A DNA stretch of 64,000 bases, from the NCBI RefSeq assembly GCF_900128975.1, contig NZ_FQVC01000014.1:1-64000 (forward strand), in the 5' to 3' direction. Positions within the stretch are counted from its first letter, which is position 1; every line of letters begins with the position of its first letter. Shown in pieces: positions 7,956 to 16,345 of the stretch. Under the pieces are notes generated by a model. The model did no database searches, was not told the origin of the DNA, and saw only the letters and a program-made list of their open reading frames with translations. The position numbers and the translations under genes were made by a program. The DNA comes from Devosia limi DSM 17137 (GTDB lineage: Bacteria; Pseudomonadota; Alphaproteobacteria; Rhizobiales; Devosiaceae).

Positions 7956-8645
7956 ATGGCCAGGCGCAAACGGACAGGTGCTGAACCACCAATCTTTGAT
8001 GCCGAACTGGCCGACATGCCGGCTGACCTGCGCTGGCGCGAATGGATGAACCGCGTTGAGGCGGTACTGTTCGCCGCGCCCAGGCCGGTCGAGCGAGAGG
8101 CTCTGGCGCGCATCGTCGGCCGCGAGGCCAGCATCGACCTGCTGATCGATGACATCCGCGAAGCGCTGCGCGGCAAGCCCTATGACGTGGTCAGTATCGC
8201 TGGGGGCTGGGCGTTCCGCACCCGAACCGCCTATGCCGATGCAATTGCCGCTTCTGCTGCGGCGCCGGATCGCGGGGTCAATCTGACCCAAAACGAGGCC
8301 ATGGTGCTGGTATCAATCGCCTATCATCAGCCGGTCACCCGGGCCGGGGTGTCGGAAATCCTGGGCCGGGAAGTGTCACGTGACGTCATCGGGGCGCTGC
8401 GGGACAAGAATATGATCACCGCGGGACCGCGCAGTCCGACGGCGGGGGCGCCGTTCACCTATGTGACGACCAGGGGTTTTTTGGAGCATTTCGGCCTTAA
8501 GACGTTGAGGGATTTGCCCGATCTTGAGGCGATGCAGGACGCTGGATTGCTGAGTGGCGGCCACGGCGCCGAAAGTCGACGACAGCTTCAGCACCCGCCG
8601 TCGTATGTTGGTGGCACCGAAACGACTCCGGCCGATGAGGACTGA
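7956..8645 (+). CDS. scpB: ScpB-like segregation and condensation protein
   Basis: About 229 residues. The tandem winged-helix ScpB fold is seen in R-V-E-A-V-L-F-A-A-P-R-P-V, G-W-A-F-R-T-R, N-E-A-M-V-L-V-S-I-A-Y-H-Q-P-V-T-R-A and F-L-E-H-F-G-L-K-T-L-R-D-L-P. ScpB normally partners ScpA and SMC in chromosome condensation. No scpA or smc is in the window, so this copy is an orphan on a secondary replicon. ATG 7956 has GAGG about 9 bases upstream; a GTG at 7941 overlapping the DUF1403 stop is the alternative. Confidence 0.85.
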   Translation: MARRKRTGAEPPIFDAELADMPADLRWREWMNRVEAVLFAAPRPVEREALARIVGREASIDLLIDDIREALRGKPYDVVSIAGGWAFRTRTAYADAIAASAAAPDRGVNLTQNEAMVLVSIAYHQPVTRAGVSEILGREVSRDVIGALRDKNMITAGPRSPTAGAPFTYVTTRGFLEHFGLKTLRDLPDLEAMQDAGLLSGGHGAESRRQLQHPPSYVGGTETTPADED

Positions 8646-8769
8646 GGGTAGGAACATAGGCTGATGGCAACGGCTTTGCGCCCCATCTGGTAGTTCTAAT
8701 GACCGAGATCGCTGCCCAGAAGCAGATGCTGAGCACCGGGCCATATAATGGTCGGCACTACCATTTGGC

Positions 8770-9453
8770 TCAAAAATATTCTGCATTGGCACTCTCGATG
8801 CCAACGAAATATGTCCGTAAGGCGAGCTCGTTGCCCGTGGCTCTGAAGTGCTCCAAATAGCGATGCGGCTGCCATGCATCACTCGCGTTGCTTTCTCCCC
8901 AACGATCAAGAAATCCGGCAAAATCCCTAACCCTGGAGTTGTCGATTTCCAAAGAATCCTTATTCTTGATCAACTCTTCGACAGAGTTTGATCCCGCAAA
9001 GGCAGCCAGCGCTTTGGCTGAGAAAATGGCGTTGCCAGCCTCCGCCGCTCGAGCAATGAGTATGGTTCTAACGCACCAGGCAATACGTTTATTCAAGGCG
9101 ACCGTATCCTCAAACCGTACGCCGTAGCGGACAAGGAAACGCCCCAGCGACGAGGCCTGCTCAACGTTCTCCCCGTAGCTTTTCCTTAAACGGAAAGCCT
9201 TGGACATAGACGCAAAATCGCCTCGCTCGTCGTATATGACTTTGCCTTCCCGCACGAGGTGCAGAACGAAGAGATCGCCCTTTGTCGCCTTGTCGAGTAG
9301 CCAGGACGCCGGATAAAAAGAGAAAGACATCCGATTGGTTGAAACCATTCGAGGTTTGGCTTCCTGGGTAATCAGTAGGATATCAACGTCGGAGCCTGCC
9401 CCGTCGTCTCCCCGGGCTCGACTCCCAAACAGGGCCATCGATAGAAGAGCCAT
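8770..9453 (-). CDS. Nucleotidyltransferase-domain protein (Pol beta superfamily)
   Basis: 227 residues. Residues 9-27 carry the minimal nucleotidyltransferase motif G-S-R-A-R-G-D then D-V-D-I-L-L. The rest is helical and resembles the HEPN-like partners of such proteins, though I do not see a clear R-x4-6-H motif. Members act in toxin-antitoxin or defence systems by transferring nucleotides to a toxin or tRNA. The start overlaps the stop of the small gene upstream by one base, so they are coupled. The target is unknown. Confidence 0.7.
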   Translation of the reverse strand: MALLSMALFGSRARGDDGAGSDVDILLITQEAKPRMVSTNRMSFSFYPASWLLDKATKGDLFVLHLVREGKVIYDERGDFASMSKAFRLRKSYGENVEQASSLGRFLVRYGVRFEDTVALNKRIAWCVRTILIARAAEAGNAIFSAKALAAFAGSNSVEELIKNKDSLEIDNSRVRDFAGFLDRWGESNASDAWQPHRYLEHFRATGNELALRTYFVGIESANAEYF

Positions 9454-9668
9454 TAGGTGCCCGAGCTTCCCAAGGCACGTTTAAGAGCTTCGCCAGACAT
9501 CTTCCTTGCGAGTTTCTGTTCAGCCAACGCCTCATCCAAATTCAGAGGAAGCAGTTGTTGTTGCTGCGGTGAGAGCTTCTGCGGATCGACATTCAGCAAA
9601 TGTTCAATCATCAGATAGAAAATATGGCTAAGGCGAATTGTCTTCGTCAGCACCCCATCTTCCATCAT
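9453..9668 (-). CDS. Small hypothetical protein, possibly a remnant
   Basis: 71 residues from ATG 9668, which lies 4 bases past the stop of the truncated DUF5131 gene. An in-frame start at 9725 overlaps that gene in another frame. The protein has a hydrophobic stretch (H-I-F-Y-L-M-I-E-H-L-L) and a charged C-terminus (E-A-L-A-E-Q-K-L-A-R-K-M-S-G-E-A-L-K-R-A-L). No family recognised. It is coupled to the nucleotidyltransferase (TAATG), so it may be its partner. It may also be the tail of a longer gene fused here by deletion. Confidence 0.45.
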   Translation of the reverse strand: MMEDGVLTKTIRLSHIFYLMIEHLLNVDPQKLSPQQQQLLPLNLDEALAEQKLARKMSGEALKRALGSSGT

Positions 9669-9672
9669 AAAC

Positions 9673-9999
9673 TCATGCTCTAACCTTCCAGACATCGAGG
9701 ATGAACGCATCGCTGACACGCTCATGAAAAAGGTCGCTCATTGAATTTACGAAAATCTTCCGAGGTTTCTTCCACCCATATGGAACTAATAGTGCCTCGC
9801 GGTCCTCCCGCACTACACCGTTCCACACGGTTCGCTTACCCGTCTTTCGTGTCAGCCCGGCATATTTTTCAATGCCCATTGCCTCAAGGCGTTTGGCCAT
9901 TTCCATCGCATAGCAGTGGGTGCAGCCCGCGGTCACGATGGAGCACCCGGCGACCGGGTTCCACGTGGAATCAGTCCATTCAATCTGGGTTTCAGCCAT
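9673..9999 (-). pseudogene. DUF5131 (phage Gp37/Gp68-like) protein, C-terminally truncated
   Basis: 108 residues that begin as a normal DUF5131 protein: I-E-W-T-D-S-T-W-N-P-V-A-G-C, C-T-H-C-Y-A-M (three-cysteine, SAM-radical-like cluster) and F-V-N-S-M-S-D-L-F-H-E-R-V. It ends at L-D-V-W-K-V-R-A, where family members usually continue for another 120-180 residues. A deletion has joined it to the next small gene. The ribosome site GGAGG 5' of ATG 9999 is intact. Full-length members often sit beside three-Cys-motif partner genes in mobile DNA; no such partner is here. Confidence 0.75.
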
Positions 10000-10035
10000 T
10001 TTGCCCTCCCGAGCATTCTTTGATCCGCCGTTGCA

Positions 10036-10467
10036 TCAGACCGCTCCACGTATGGGATTAACGATCTGAATTCCGGCAAAGTCCTTTTCGTTGTCAGTCA
10101 CCACCACGCACTGGTTCGCAGCAGCGACAGCCGCGATAATCATATCGAGCCCGCTGCGCGGCCGGCCGGCCGCTTTGCCTTCTGCCATCAGCCGCGCCCA
10201 AATCAGCCCGGCATTGTCGTCAAACGATAGGATGCGGCCCGCGAACAATGCCTGCGGCCCCTCCGACCCAGAGAACCACGTGTCGAGCGCGTCGCGCTTC
10301 TTGCCGCGCGGCTTCTCTAAAATTCCGCGACAGATTTCCGCAACGGTTAGCGAAGCTATGAACAAATCCTCGTCTCGCTGTGTCGACATCCATGCCAGCA
10401 GCGTTTCCGATGGCTGTAGTTTGACGACATTACTGATGATATTGGTGTCCAGGAGGTAGCGCGTCAC
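10036..10467 (-). CDS. vapC: PIN-domain toxin VapC
   Basis: 143 residues with the PIN nuclease acidic residues: L-L-D-T-N-I at the start, A-E-I-C-R-G, S-G-L-D-M-I-I-A-A-V-A and V-V-T-D-N-E-K-D-F near the end. VapC toxins cut tRNA or rRNA and are neutralised by VapB. The start overlaps the antitoxin stop (ATGA), giving the standard antitoxin-first order. Length and motifs are complete, so it should be functional. Confidence 0.9.
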   Translation of the reverse strand: MTRYLLDTNIISNVVKLQPSETLLAWMSTQRDEDLFIASLTVAEICRGILEKPRGKKRDALDTWFSGSEGPQALFAGRILSFDDNAGLIWARLMAEGKAAGRPRSGLDMIIAAVAAANQCVVVTDNEKDFAGIQIVNPIRGAV

Positions 10468-10763
10468 AGGTCAACCTTGCGTCCTTCTTCGCGGGGCCGG
10501 GAAAGGTTGACCTCGGCGCCTACTAGCGGCGAACGACGCAATGCCTCGAGGATTCCGCCAGGCTTTGTGGGCTCGCCAGCGATTGACTTGCTTACGGTGG
10601 CACGAAGCTCTGAAGCCGCGGGCGTGTCCTCCGACAGGCGCCGGGCTAGCGATCGGATGAGGTCGCGGTCGGCGTCCCGACCAAGCACTTCGAAGCGCGC
10701 CAAGCCGCGCTCGCCAAGGCGAGACCGATAATTTTGGATGGCGCGCTTTTGCGAATTTGCCAT
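10464..10763 (-). CDS. vapB: VapB-type antitoxin
   Basis: 99 residues from ATG 10763, chosen because GGAGG stands 5 bases upstream; longer in-frame starts have no such site. The N-terminal half (Q-K-R-A-I-Q-N-Y-R-S-R-L-G-E-R-G-L-A-R-F-E-V-L-G-R-D) fits a ribbon-helix-helix DNA-binding region. The C-terminal tail is charged and probably wraps the toxin. It overlaps vapC by 4 bases. Confidence 0.8.
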   Translation of the reverse strand: MANSQKRAIQNYRSRLGERGLARFEVLGRDADRDLIRSLARRLSEDTPAASELRATVSKSIAGEPTKPGGILEALRRSPLVGAEVNLSRPREEGRKVDL

Positions 10764-11133
10764 GATGACCTCCACCATATTTCCAGTAATATAGCCAGAT
10801 ATAAAACTCTTAGCAAGATGGCGCGGTCGTCGGTAGTTCGCTAGCGACCCGATGGCATCGCCTTCAACTGCGTCTCTCGGTGTTTCTGGATCACCTTGTG
10901 GTGATGGTACTTCATGACGTCCAGGCATGGCGCGAAGCGGACTTCCGCAGGCTGATTTTGGATTCGCATAATATGCGGTATGGGACCAAAATTTTACAGC
11001 TACTGAGCTGCGCCTGCCCCCAGGTCAACTCCACGGGCAAAGTTCACCAGGAACCGTCGGTAGTCAATAATGTCAAGGGTCCGGGAATTTTCATTAGTTC
11101 TCTTCACTAGACTGGGTTGCAAGGCAGCCCGTG
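10764..11133. other. 370-base gap: vapBC promoter and no confident gene
   Basis: The first ~60 bases hold the AT-richer vapBC promoter. The rest has no recognised gene. On the minus strand, 11107-11000 could encode a 35-residue peptide (GTG start) containing D-I-I-D-Y-R-R-F-L-V-N-F-A-R-G. It looks protein-like but has no ribosome site and may be a remnant of a lost gene. Confidence 0.4.
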
Positions 11134-12495
11134 TCAGACTGCTACCTCTGGATGCCTAGGTAACCTTACCCTGGCGCGCAGGCCGCCCTCCGGGTTAGGA
11201 GCTAGGCTAACATCGCCGCCATGAGCACGGAGAATCGCACGGGCGATCGGCAGTCCAAGGCCAATCCCTCCGGTGTCCCGCGACCGCGAGCCTTCCAGCC
11301 GTGTGAAGGGATCGAAGACGCGATCGAGATCCTTGGGCGGAATGCCGGGGCCATAGTCGTCGATAAGAATTTCCGCGTCACGGCCTTTATCCTCAACCGT
11401 CACCCGAGCGCCCTCGCCATAGCGTTGTGCATTCTCGAGGAGATTTCGGAGGGCACGACGCATTGGCGTCAGTCGAACAAAGGCGATCACCGACTGCTCC
11501 GCATCCACCATGATCCTGGGGCCTGTCTCGGACAACTCTCGCGCGAGGGCGCGCACAAGTTCGGCGAGGTCCATCTCCTCCATCGGCTGATCCGTTGAGA
11601 TGCCGCGCGCGAAGGCCAGCGTCGTCTCGACCATGTCCTGCATCTCGTCGAGGGAGGCGATCATCCGCTCGCGGGTCTCGTCGTCATCCACCATTTCGGC
11701 GCGCACCTTGAGGGCCGTGATCGGCGAGCGAAGGTCGTGGCCGAGCGCTGTCAGCATCCGGGTCCGATCGGTGATCATTCGGGTGAGCCGGGCATTCATC
11801 CGCGCCAACGCATCGGAGAGCACGCGCACCTCCTGTGGGCCTCCCGCAGGCATGCTCGGCATCTCGCCATCCAATTCCACCTGGTCCGCTGCGGCGGCTA
11901 GTTGGCTCAGCGGAGTCGTGATCCGTCGCAAGCCCAGCCAGAGTGCCGCCATAATGAGCGCCAGCGACAAGAGAGTGGCGCCGACGATTGCAGGCGGCGC
12001 CTGGAGGTTGGGCGGCTGGAACCTAGCGGTGACGTTGAGCCAGTCGTTGTCGCCGAGCGGGGCCGATATCCGGAACTCGACAGGAGCGCCCCCGGAAACA
12101 AGCATCCGTTCATGAAGCCAGTCGAGCACCGCCGGAGGCTCGATCAGCGCTCCATCATGGGGAGATACCAAGACCTCCTCCGCGCGCAGGTCGAGCGCGG
12201 CTGTCGTCAGATGCCAAGGCTCACCAACCTCGACCAACGGCGCCCGGTCCAGGCTGAACCGCACCAAGCGGGAATTCGCGGCGGCAAGGATGCTCTCGCG
12301 GCTGCCCTCTGGCGCTCCCTCGAGCACGCTGGCAACTGCGACGGCGCGTTCCACGGTCTCGAGGCGCTGGGCGGCTCTTATCGCGGCGCCACGCTCGTCC
12401 GCGAAGAGCCACGCGCTGATCACCTGCGCCGCCAGGAACGCGCCCATGATCAGAAGCGCCAATTGCCCCAACAAACTGCGGGGAAGGAGGCGCAT
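11134..12495 (-). CDS. Sensor histidine kinase (EnvZ-like)
   Basis: 453 residues from ATG 12495, which overlaps the response regulator stop by one base (TGATG). Two membrane helices (about 8-31 and 170-190) enclose a periplasmic sensor of ~140 residues. Then come a HAMP domain, the H-box L-G-H-D-L-R-S-P-I-T with phospho-acceptor His ~253, the N-box R-N-L-L-E-N-A-Q-R, and ATP-lid motifs D-D-Y-G-P-G-I and G-I-G-L-G-L-P. The signal is unknown. The divergent EF-hand/cytochrome b561 operon is the likely target. Confidence 0.9.
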   Translation of the reverse strand: MRLLPRSLLGQLALLIMGAFLAAQVISAWLFADERGAAIRAAQRLETVERAVAVASVLEGAPEGSRESILAAANSRLVRFSLDRAPLVEVGEPWHLTTAALDLRAEEVLVSPHDGALIEPPAVLDWLHERMLVSGGAPVEFRISAPLGDNDWLNVTARFQPPNLQAPPAIVGATLLSLALIMAALWLGLRRITTPLSQLAAAADQVELDGEMPSMPAGGPQEVRVLSDALARMNARLTRMITDRTRMLTALGHDLRSPITALKVRAEMVDDDETRERMIASLDEMQDMVETTLAFARGISTDQPMEEMDLAELVRALARELSETGPRIMVDAEQSVIAFVRLTPMRRALRNLLENAQRYGEGARVTVEDKGRDAEILIDDYGPGIPPKDLDRVFDPFTRLEGSRSRDTGGIGLGLPIARAILRAHGGDVSLAPNPEGGLRARVRLPRHPEVAV

Positions 12496-13229
12496 CACGT
12501 CACCTCGCGCACATCGGCGGCAAGGCTGTACCCACCCGCGCGGACCGTCGCGATGATCTGCGGGTGCGACGGGTCCGTTTCGATCTTCCGGCGCAGGCGG
12601 CTGACTTGATTGTCGATGGTTCGGTCGAACACATCGGCGGCACGTCCGCTGGTGACGTCGAGCAACTGGTCGCGCGACAGCACGAAGCGCGGCCGTTCGA
12701 GAAAAGCCGTGAGAAGCTTGAACTCCGCCGTGGTCAGCGAGACCTCCGCCCGGCCATCCCCGCAACTAAGCACCCGGGTGTCGGTGTCGAGGATCCAGCC
12801 TGCGAAGGCCAGCTTCCGCCCGCCGAGCCGGCCCGCGAGCGGTTCGGGGCGCTCCGAACGACGCAGGATCGCTTTCACGCGCGCCAGAAGCTCGCGTGGA
12901 TTAAACGGCTTCACGAGGTAGTCGTCAGCGCCGACCTCAAGCCCGACAATCCGGTCCGTATCATCGCTGAGGGCGCTCAGCATCAGAACCGGCGGCCCAC
13001 CCGAGGAGGCGAGGCGCCGTGCCGCCGAAAGTCCGTCCTCACCGGGCATCATCACGTCCAGCACGATCAAGTCGAAGCGGCCTGACTTGAGATGCGCGTC
13101 CATCTCCTTGGTGTCCTTGGCGGCGGTAGCCCGCATTCCGTTCTTCTCAAGATAGCGCGTCACGGCATCGCGGATCTCGCGATGATCGTCGACGACAAGA
13201 ATATGCGGGTTTCGGGTCTGATCGTTCAT
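12495..13229 (-). CDS. OmpR-family response regulator
   Basis: 244 residues: receiver domain with acidic pocket (V-V-D-D-H), phospho-acceptor Asp ~58 in V-L-D-V-M-M-P-G, and conserved Lys in Y-L-V-K-P-F-N. It is followed by a winged-helix output domain with D-R-T-I-D-N-Q-V-S-R-L-R-R-K-I-E. It should be phosphorylated by the kinase encoded next to it. It is divergent from the EF-hand gene, and the gap holds a 9-11-9 inverted repeat that is a candidate binding site. Confidence 0.92.
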   Translation of the reverse strand: MNDQTRNPHILVVDDHREIRDAVTRYLEKNGMRATAAKDTKEMDAHLKSGRFDLIVLDVMMPGEDGLSAARRLASSGGPPVLMLSALSDDTDRIVGLEVGADDYLVKPFNPRELLARVKAILRRSERPEPLAGRLGGRKLAFAGWILDTDTRVLSCGDGRAEVSLTTAEFKLLTAFLERPRFVLSRDQLLDVTSGRAADVFDRTIDNQVSRLRRKIETDPSHPQIIATVRAGGYSLAADVREVT

Positions 13230-13281
13230 GCGATCTTCATAGCGTGATTTCTTCTTTCCCTAGCCATCATTTGGGTCGTGA

Positions 13282-13310
13282 TCTGTCGCAGGCGCGGGTT
13301 TTGCGACAGA
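13282..13310. promoter_or_regulatory. 9-11-9 inverted repeat between divergent operons
   Basis: TCTGTCGCA and its exact complement TGCGACAGA are separated by 11 bases, midway between the response regulator and the EF-hand gene. A further GCGACAG half-site occurs at 13345-13351. Candidate operator for the adjacent regulator; an RNA hairpin in a leader is the alternative. Confidence 0.55.
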
Positions 13311-13400
13311 CCGTTACAATTTGCCCGCCTCCTGGCACAGGCCCGCGACAGGCCGCGCCCATCTTCTCCTCACCGAAACAACATCCCAAGAGGTGACAAG

Positions 13401-13922
13401 ATGAAACGCAAGACAATGCTGACCCTGAGTGCTGCCGCCACCATCGCGATCATTGGCACGATCGCCGCCCCCGCAATTGCTGAGAGCTGGGGGCCCGCGC
13501 AGATGATGCAACGAATGCACGGCTCCGAAGGGGGCTTCATGCAAGGCAACCGCGGCGCAGGGCCGATGATGATGCAGGATGAGCACGGTCCAATGGGCAT
13601 GGGCGACCTAGCCGATAACCCTGTCTACACGTCCTTCGATTCCGACGGTAACGGCACGGTGACAACAGCAGAGTTGGAAGCCGGCCTTGCCGCGCTTCAT
13701 GCCGAGCACGACGCTGACGACAACGGCGCGCTATCTTCTGATGAGTTTTCGGCCCTCTTTGCGGACGTCACCGGCAGCATGGCTGGGCGCCCCTTCGCAA
13801 TGCTCGACGCCGACGGTGACGGTCAAATCAGCGCCGACGAAATGGCATTTCCGGCACAGATGATGGCCCGCATGCCGGCGCGGCACGGATCCGCGCCGGA
13901 CGCTGGTACCGAACAACAGTGA
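13401..13922 (+). CDS. Exported EF-hand calcium-binding protein
   Basis: 173 residues. ATG 13401 follows an AGAGGTGA ribosome site and starts a clear signal peptide (cleavage near A-I-A-E, residues ~28-30). A Met/His-rich stretch (M-M-Q-R-M-H-G, G-P-M-M-M-Q-D-E-H-G-P-M-G-M-G) precedes three EF-hand loops: D-S-D-G-N-G-T-V-T, D-A-D-D-N-G-A-L-S and D-A-D-G-D-G-Q-I-S. It is periplasmic and binds Ca2+ or possibly other metals through the Met-rich part. It lies in one operon with cytochrome b561 and opposite a two-component system. Confidence 0.88.
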   Translation: MKRKTMLTLSAAATIAIIGTIAAPAIAESWGPAQMMQRMHGSEGGFMQGNRGAGPMMMQDEHGPMGMGDLADNPVYTSFDSDGNGTVTTAELEAGLAALHAEHDADDNGALSSDEFSALFADVTGSMAGRPFAMLDADGDGQISADEMAFPAQMMARMPARHGSAPDAGTEQQ

Positions 13923-13933
13923 CAAGCGCTAGC

Positions 13934-13958
13934 GGCTGGCGCCCCGTCTGCGCCAGCC
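13934..13958 (+). terminator. Hairpin between EF-hand and cytochrome b561 genes
   Basis: GGCTGGCGC-n7-GCGCCAGCC is a perfect 9-base-pair stem with no T-run after it. It could be an attenuating or mRNA-stabilising hairpin between the two genes rather than a full terminator. Confidence 0.5.
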
Positions 13959-13983
13959 AACCAAGTGCGAGAGGACCTGATCC

Positions 13984-14487
13984 ATGTCCGTCCAACAAAA
14001 CGTTCCGCAAGGATACTCCGCTACCCAGATCGCTCTGCACTGGGCCGTCGCGGTACTGATCGCCGCGCAATTCCTCTTTAAGGACGCCATCTCAAACGCG
14101 TGGGACGCGATCGGCGCGGGAAAGACCTTCGCCTTCGATCCACTGATCCTCGCCCATGTGGGTGGCGGTGGCCTGATCCTTGCACTGGTCGTCTGGCGAC
14201 TGGTCTTGCGCCTCAAGCGCGGCGTCCCCGCACCGCCCGAAAACGAACCCGGCGCGCTCAAGACCCTCAGCCATGTGGCGCATTGGGCCTTCTACGCGGT
14301 CTTAGCCGCAATGACCGTCACTGGGTCGCTCGCCTGGTTCGGCTATGTGACTCAGGCCGCGCAGGCTCACAACACTCTCAAAATTGCCCTCCTGGCGCTC
14401 GTCGGGCTGCATGTGCTGGCGGTGCCGTTCCACCGCGTAGTCCTGAAGAACAACGTGATGCGGCGGATGATCCGGCCTGCCGAATAG
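13984..14487 (+). CDS. Cytochrome b561-type membrane protein
   Basis: 167 residues with four membrane helices and haem-ligand histidines in A-L-H-W-A-V-A, L-A-H-V-G-G-G-G, S-H-V-A-H-W-A-F-Y and L-H-V-L-A-V-P-F-H. This pattern is typical of prokaryotic cytochrome b561, an inner-membrane di-haem quinol oxidase or electron shuttle. ATG 13984 follows a GAGAGGA ribosome site. It pairs with the EF-hand protein, an arrangement seen in redox-stress operons. Confidence 0.88.
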   Translation: MSVQQNVPQGYSATQIALHWAVAVLIAAQFLFKDAISNAWDAIGAGKTFAFDPLILAHVGGGGLILALVVWRLVLRLKRGVPAPPENEPGALKTLSHVAHWAFYAVLAAMTVTGSLAWFGYVTQAAQAHNTLKIALLALVGLHVLAVPFHRVVLKNNVMRRMIRPAE

Positions 14488-14575
14488 TGCCGAGATCATG
14501 CGGGCCGGTCGTACCGTTAAACGTCGAGAGCTTCGCCCAACGAGAAGCCCTCAACGACGCGGGAACCAAGGGGTG

Positions 14576-16321
14576 CTAACTCGTTAAATCTTTCCAGCCC
14601 TGGTCGAGAGCCGCAGAGTAGCGCCTGAGCAAGTAGGCCTCGGTCAAAAGGCCTATGACCTTTCTGCTGGTAATGTTTTCCACGACAGCAAGCTCTTCAC
14701 TGCCTTCCCGCTCAAACATGGCAGCCGCATCACTGGCGTTGATGCCCGCTAGCAGGAAGCGGTCCTTATGCCGCAATAGGGGTTCGATCGTTTCCAGCGG
14801 CTCCTCGCCTTCCCAAGGCTGATACGCTTCTGCGACAAGAACGATACCCTCATAAGCGCCACTGCTGTCCATCGCCACCACGCGTTCCGTCGATCCCAGC
14901 GGAAAACGCTGGCGAAACTCCGACAATGACGTTTCCTTCTCTATGGTCGTTATGTCCCGGCGCATAATTGCGCCGACCGTGAGGCTGCGAATTCGACCTA
15001 TATCATAGGGCGCACGAATGCTCTCGCCACGTAGATGTAAGCGCCAGGTCGAGAATGAGAAGCCAAACATTTCCCGGACCAAGACGCCAGAAATCGCAGA
15101 CGCCACCATTACGGCACCAGAGATTGCAAGATCGTTGGTCGTTTCCAGGATCAGGAAAGTCAGGGTGAGGGGGCCGCCAACCACCCCGGTGGCCACTGCC
15201 GCCATTCCGACTACGGCCGCCAATCCCACATCCACCTGCATACCAATAAGGGATGCGCCCATTGCGCTGATCTTCCCGATCAACGCGCCCAAAAATAGCG
15301 ACGCGAAAAACAGGCCGCCGCGAAAGCCGGCGCCCAGAGATATGGCTGATGCCATCGACTTCAAGACCAGGAGACCGACGAGCGCGAAGAGCCCAAAGGA
15401 CTGACTGAATTGAAGATGTAGAGCACCGTGACCAGAGGAGAGCACTTGTGGCGTAATCAGGCCCAATCCGCCAACAGCAAGTCCCCCTATTGCCGGCCTT
15501 AGCCAGATCGGCAATCTGCTTGCCACAAGGGCGCGTTCCACCAGACCCACGAAACGCATCAGCATCACGGCAAAGCTTCCGCCGATGAGACCTAAGGCAA
15601 CGAACGCTACGATATCGTATGGGCCGACGGCTGCGATGGCCCCCAGTTCAATATGGGTCTGGACGGCACCGAGCTGCACTGCCAGCAGGTTTCCGGCCAA
15701 GGCGGCTCCGACCACCGGGGCGAGAAGACCAATGGAGTATATCCCAACGATGAGTTCGAATGCATAAAAGGCGCCTGTTAGCGGTGCGCCGAATGCGGCG
15801 GCGATGGCACCAGCGGCACCGCAGCCGACCAGCATACGCACCTCGTTCCGACGCAGACGAAATCTTGTAGCGAGCCAGGAACCAGCAGCGCTTGCCAACT
15901 GGGTATATCCGGCCTCGAGTCCCACGGACGCGCCGAAACTGCTCGAAATCACTGTCTGCGACGTGATGACTGCACTCTCCCGCATAGACATTCGGCCACC
16001 GTGCAGAGCGTTGGCCTCGATGGGATCGACCGGTTGGCGCTTCCTGTACTTGCGATTGAGCACAATGGTGGCTCCCATTAGTATCCCGCCTACAGCGGGA
16101 ACCGTAGCCAACAGCGGGTGCCCCAACGCGGCCTGTTCGCTCAGCCGTGCCCCAGCTCCAAGTCCGAACAGGGCGTGATGTAGAACTTGGGTTAGATTAC
16201 TGACGCCTGTAACGACCAGCCCGCCGAGTGCGCCGACAACCGAACCCAGCACGAACAAAAGCGTGCTCCGCAGGTGGCCGAAACGCCCCGCGAGTTTGGG
16301 TAGCCGGAAGAAGCCGAACAT
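14576..16321 (-). CDS. ClC-family chloride channel/antiporter with CBS domains
   Basis: 581 residues. Membrane part (~1-430) carries G-A-S-V-G-L-E-A-G-Y, where the Glu matches the gating glutamate of the G-x-E-G-P filter, and G-A-G-F-R-G-G-L-F-F in place of the usual G-x-F-x-P. The last ~140 residues form two CBS domains. The substitution of proline in both filter motifs suggests altered anion selectivity. It lies 24 bases after the SoxB-like gene on the same strand, so an operon is likely. Confidence 0.85.
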   Translation of the reverse strand: MFGFFRLPKLAGRFGHLRSTLLFVLGSVVGALGGLVVTGVSNLTQVLHHALFGLGAGARLSEQAALGHPLLATVPAVGGILMGATIVLNRKYRKRQPVDPIEANALHGGRMSMRESAVITSQTVISSSFGASVGLEAGYTQLASAAGSWLATRFRLRRNEVRMLVGCGAAGAIAAAFGAPLTGAFYAFELIVGIYSIGLLAPVVGAALAGNLLAVQLGAVQTHIELGAIAAVGPYDIVAFVALGLIGGSFAVMLMRFVGLVERALVASRLPIWLRPAIGGLAVGGLGLITPQVLSSGHGALHLQFSQSFGLFALVGLLVLKSMASAISLGAGFRGGLFFASLFLGALIGKISAMGASLIGMQVDVGLAAVVGMAAVATGVVGGPLTLTFLILETTNDLAISGAVMVASAISGVLVREMFGFSFSTWRLHLRGESIRAPYDIGRIRSLTVGAIMRRDITTIEKETSLSEFRQRFPLGSTERVVAMDSSGAYEGIVLVAEAYQPWEGEEPLETIEPLLRHKDRFLLAGINASDAAAMFEREGSEELAVVENITSRKVIGLLTEAYLLRRYSAALDQGWKDLTS

Positions 16322-16345
16322 AGCAATATCGTTCCATTGGGAGCG

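Noticed and set aside
11000..11107. A 35-residue minus-strand peptide with a protein-like sequence
   Set aside because: No ribosome site and no recognised family; kept only as a note in the gap entry.
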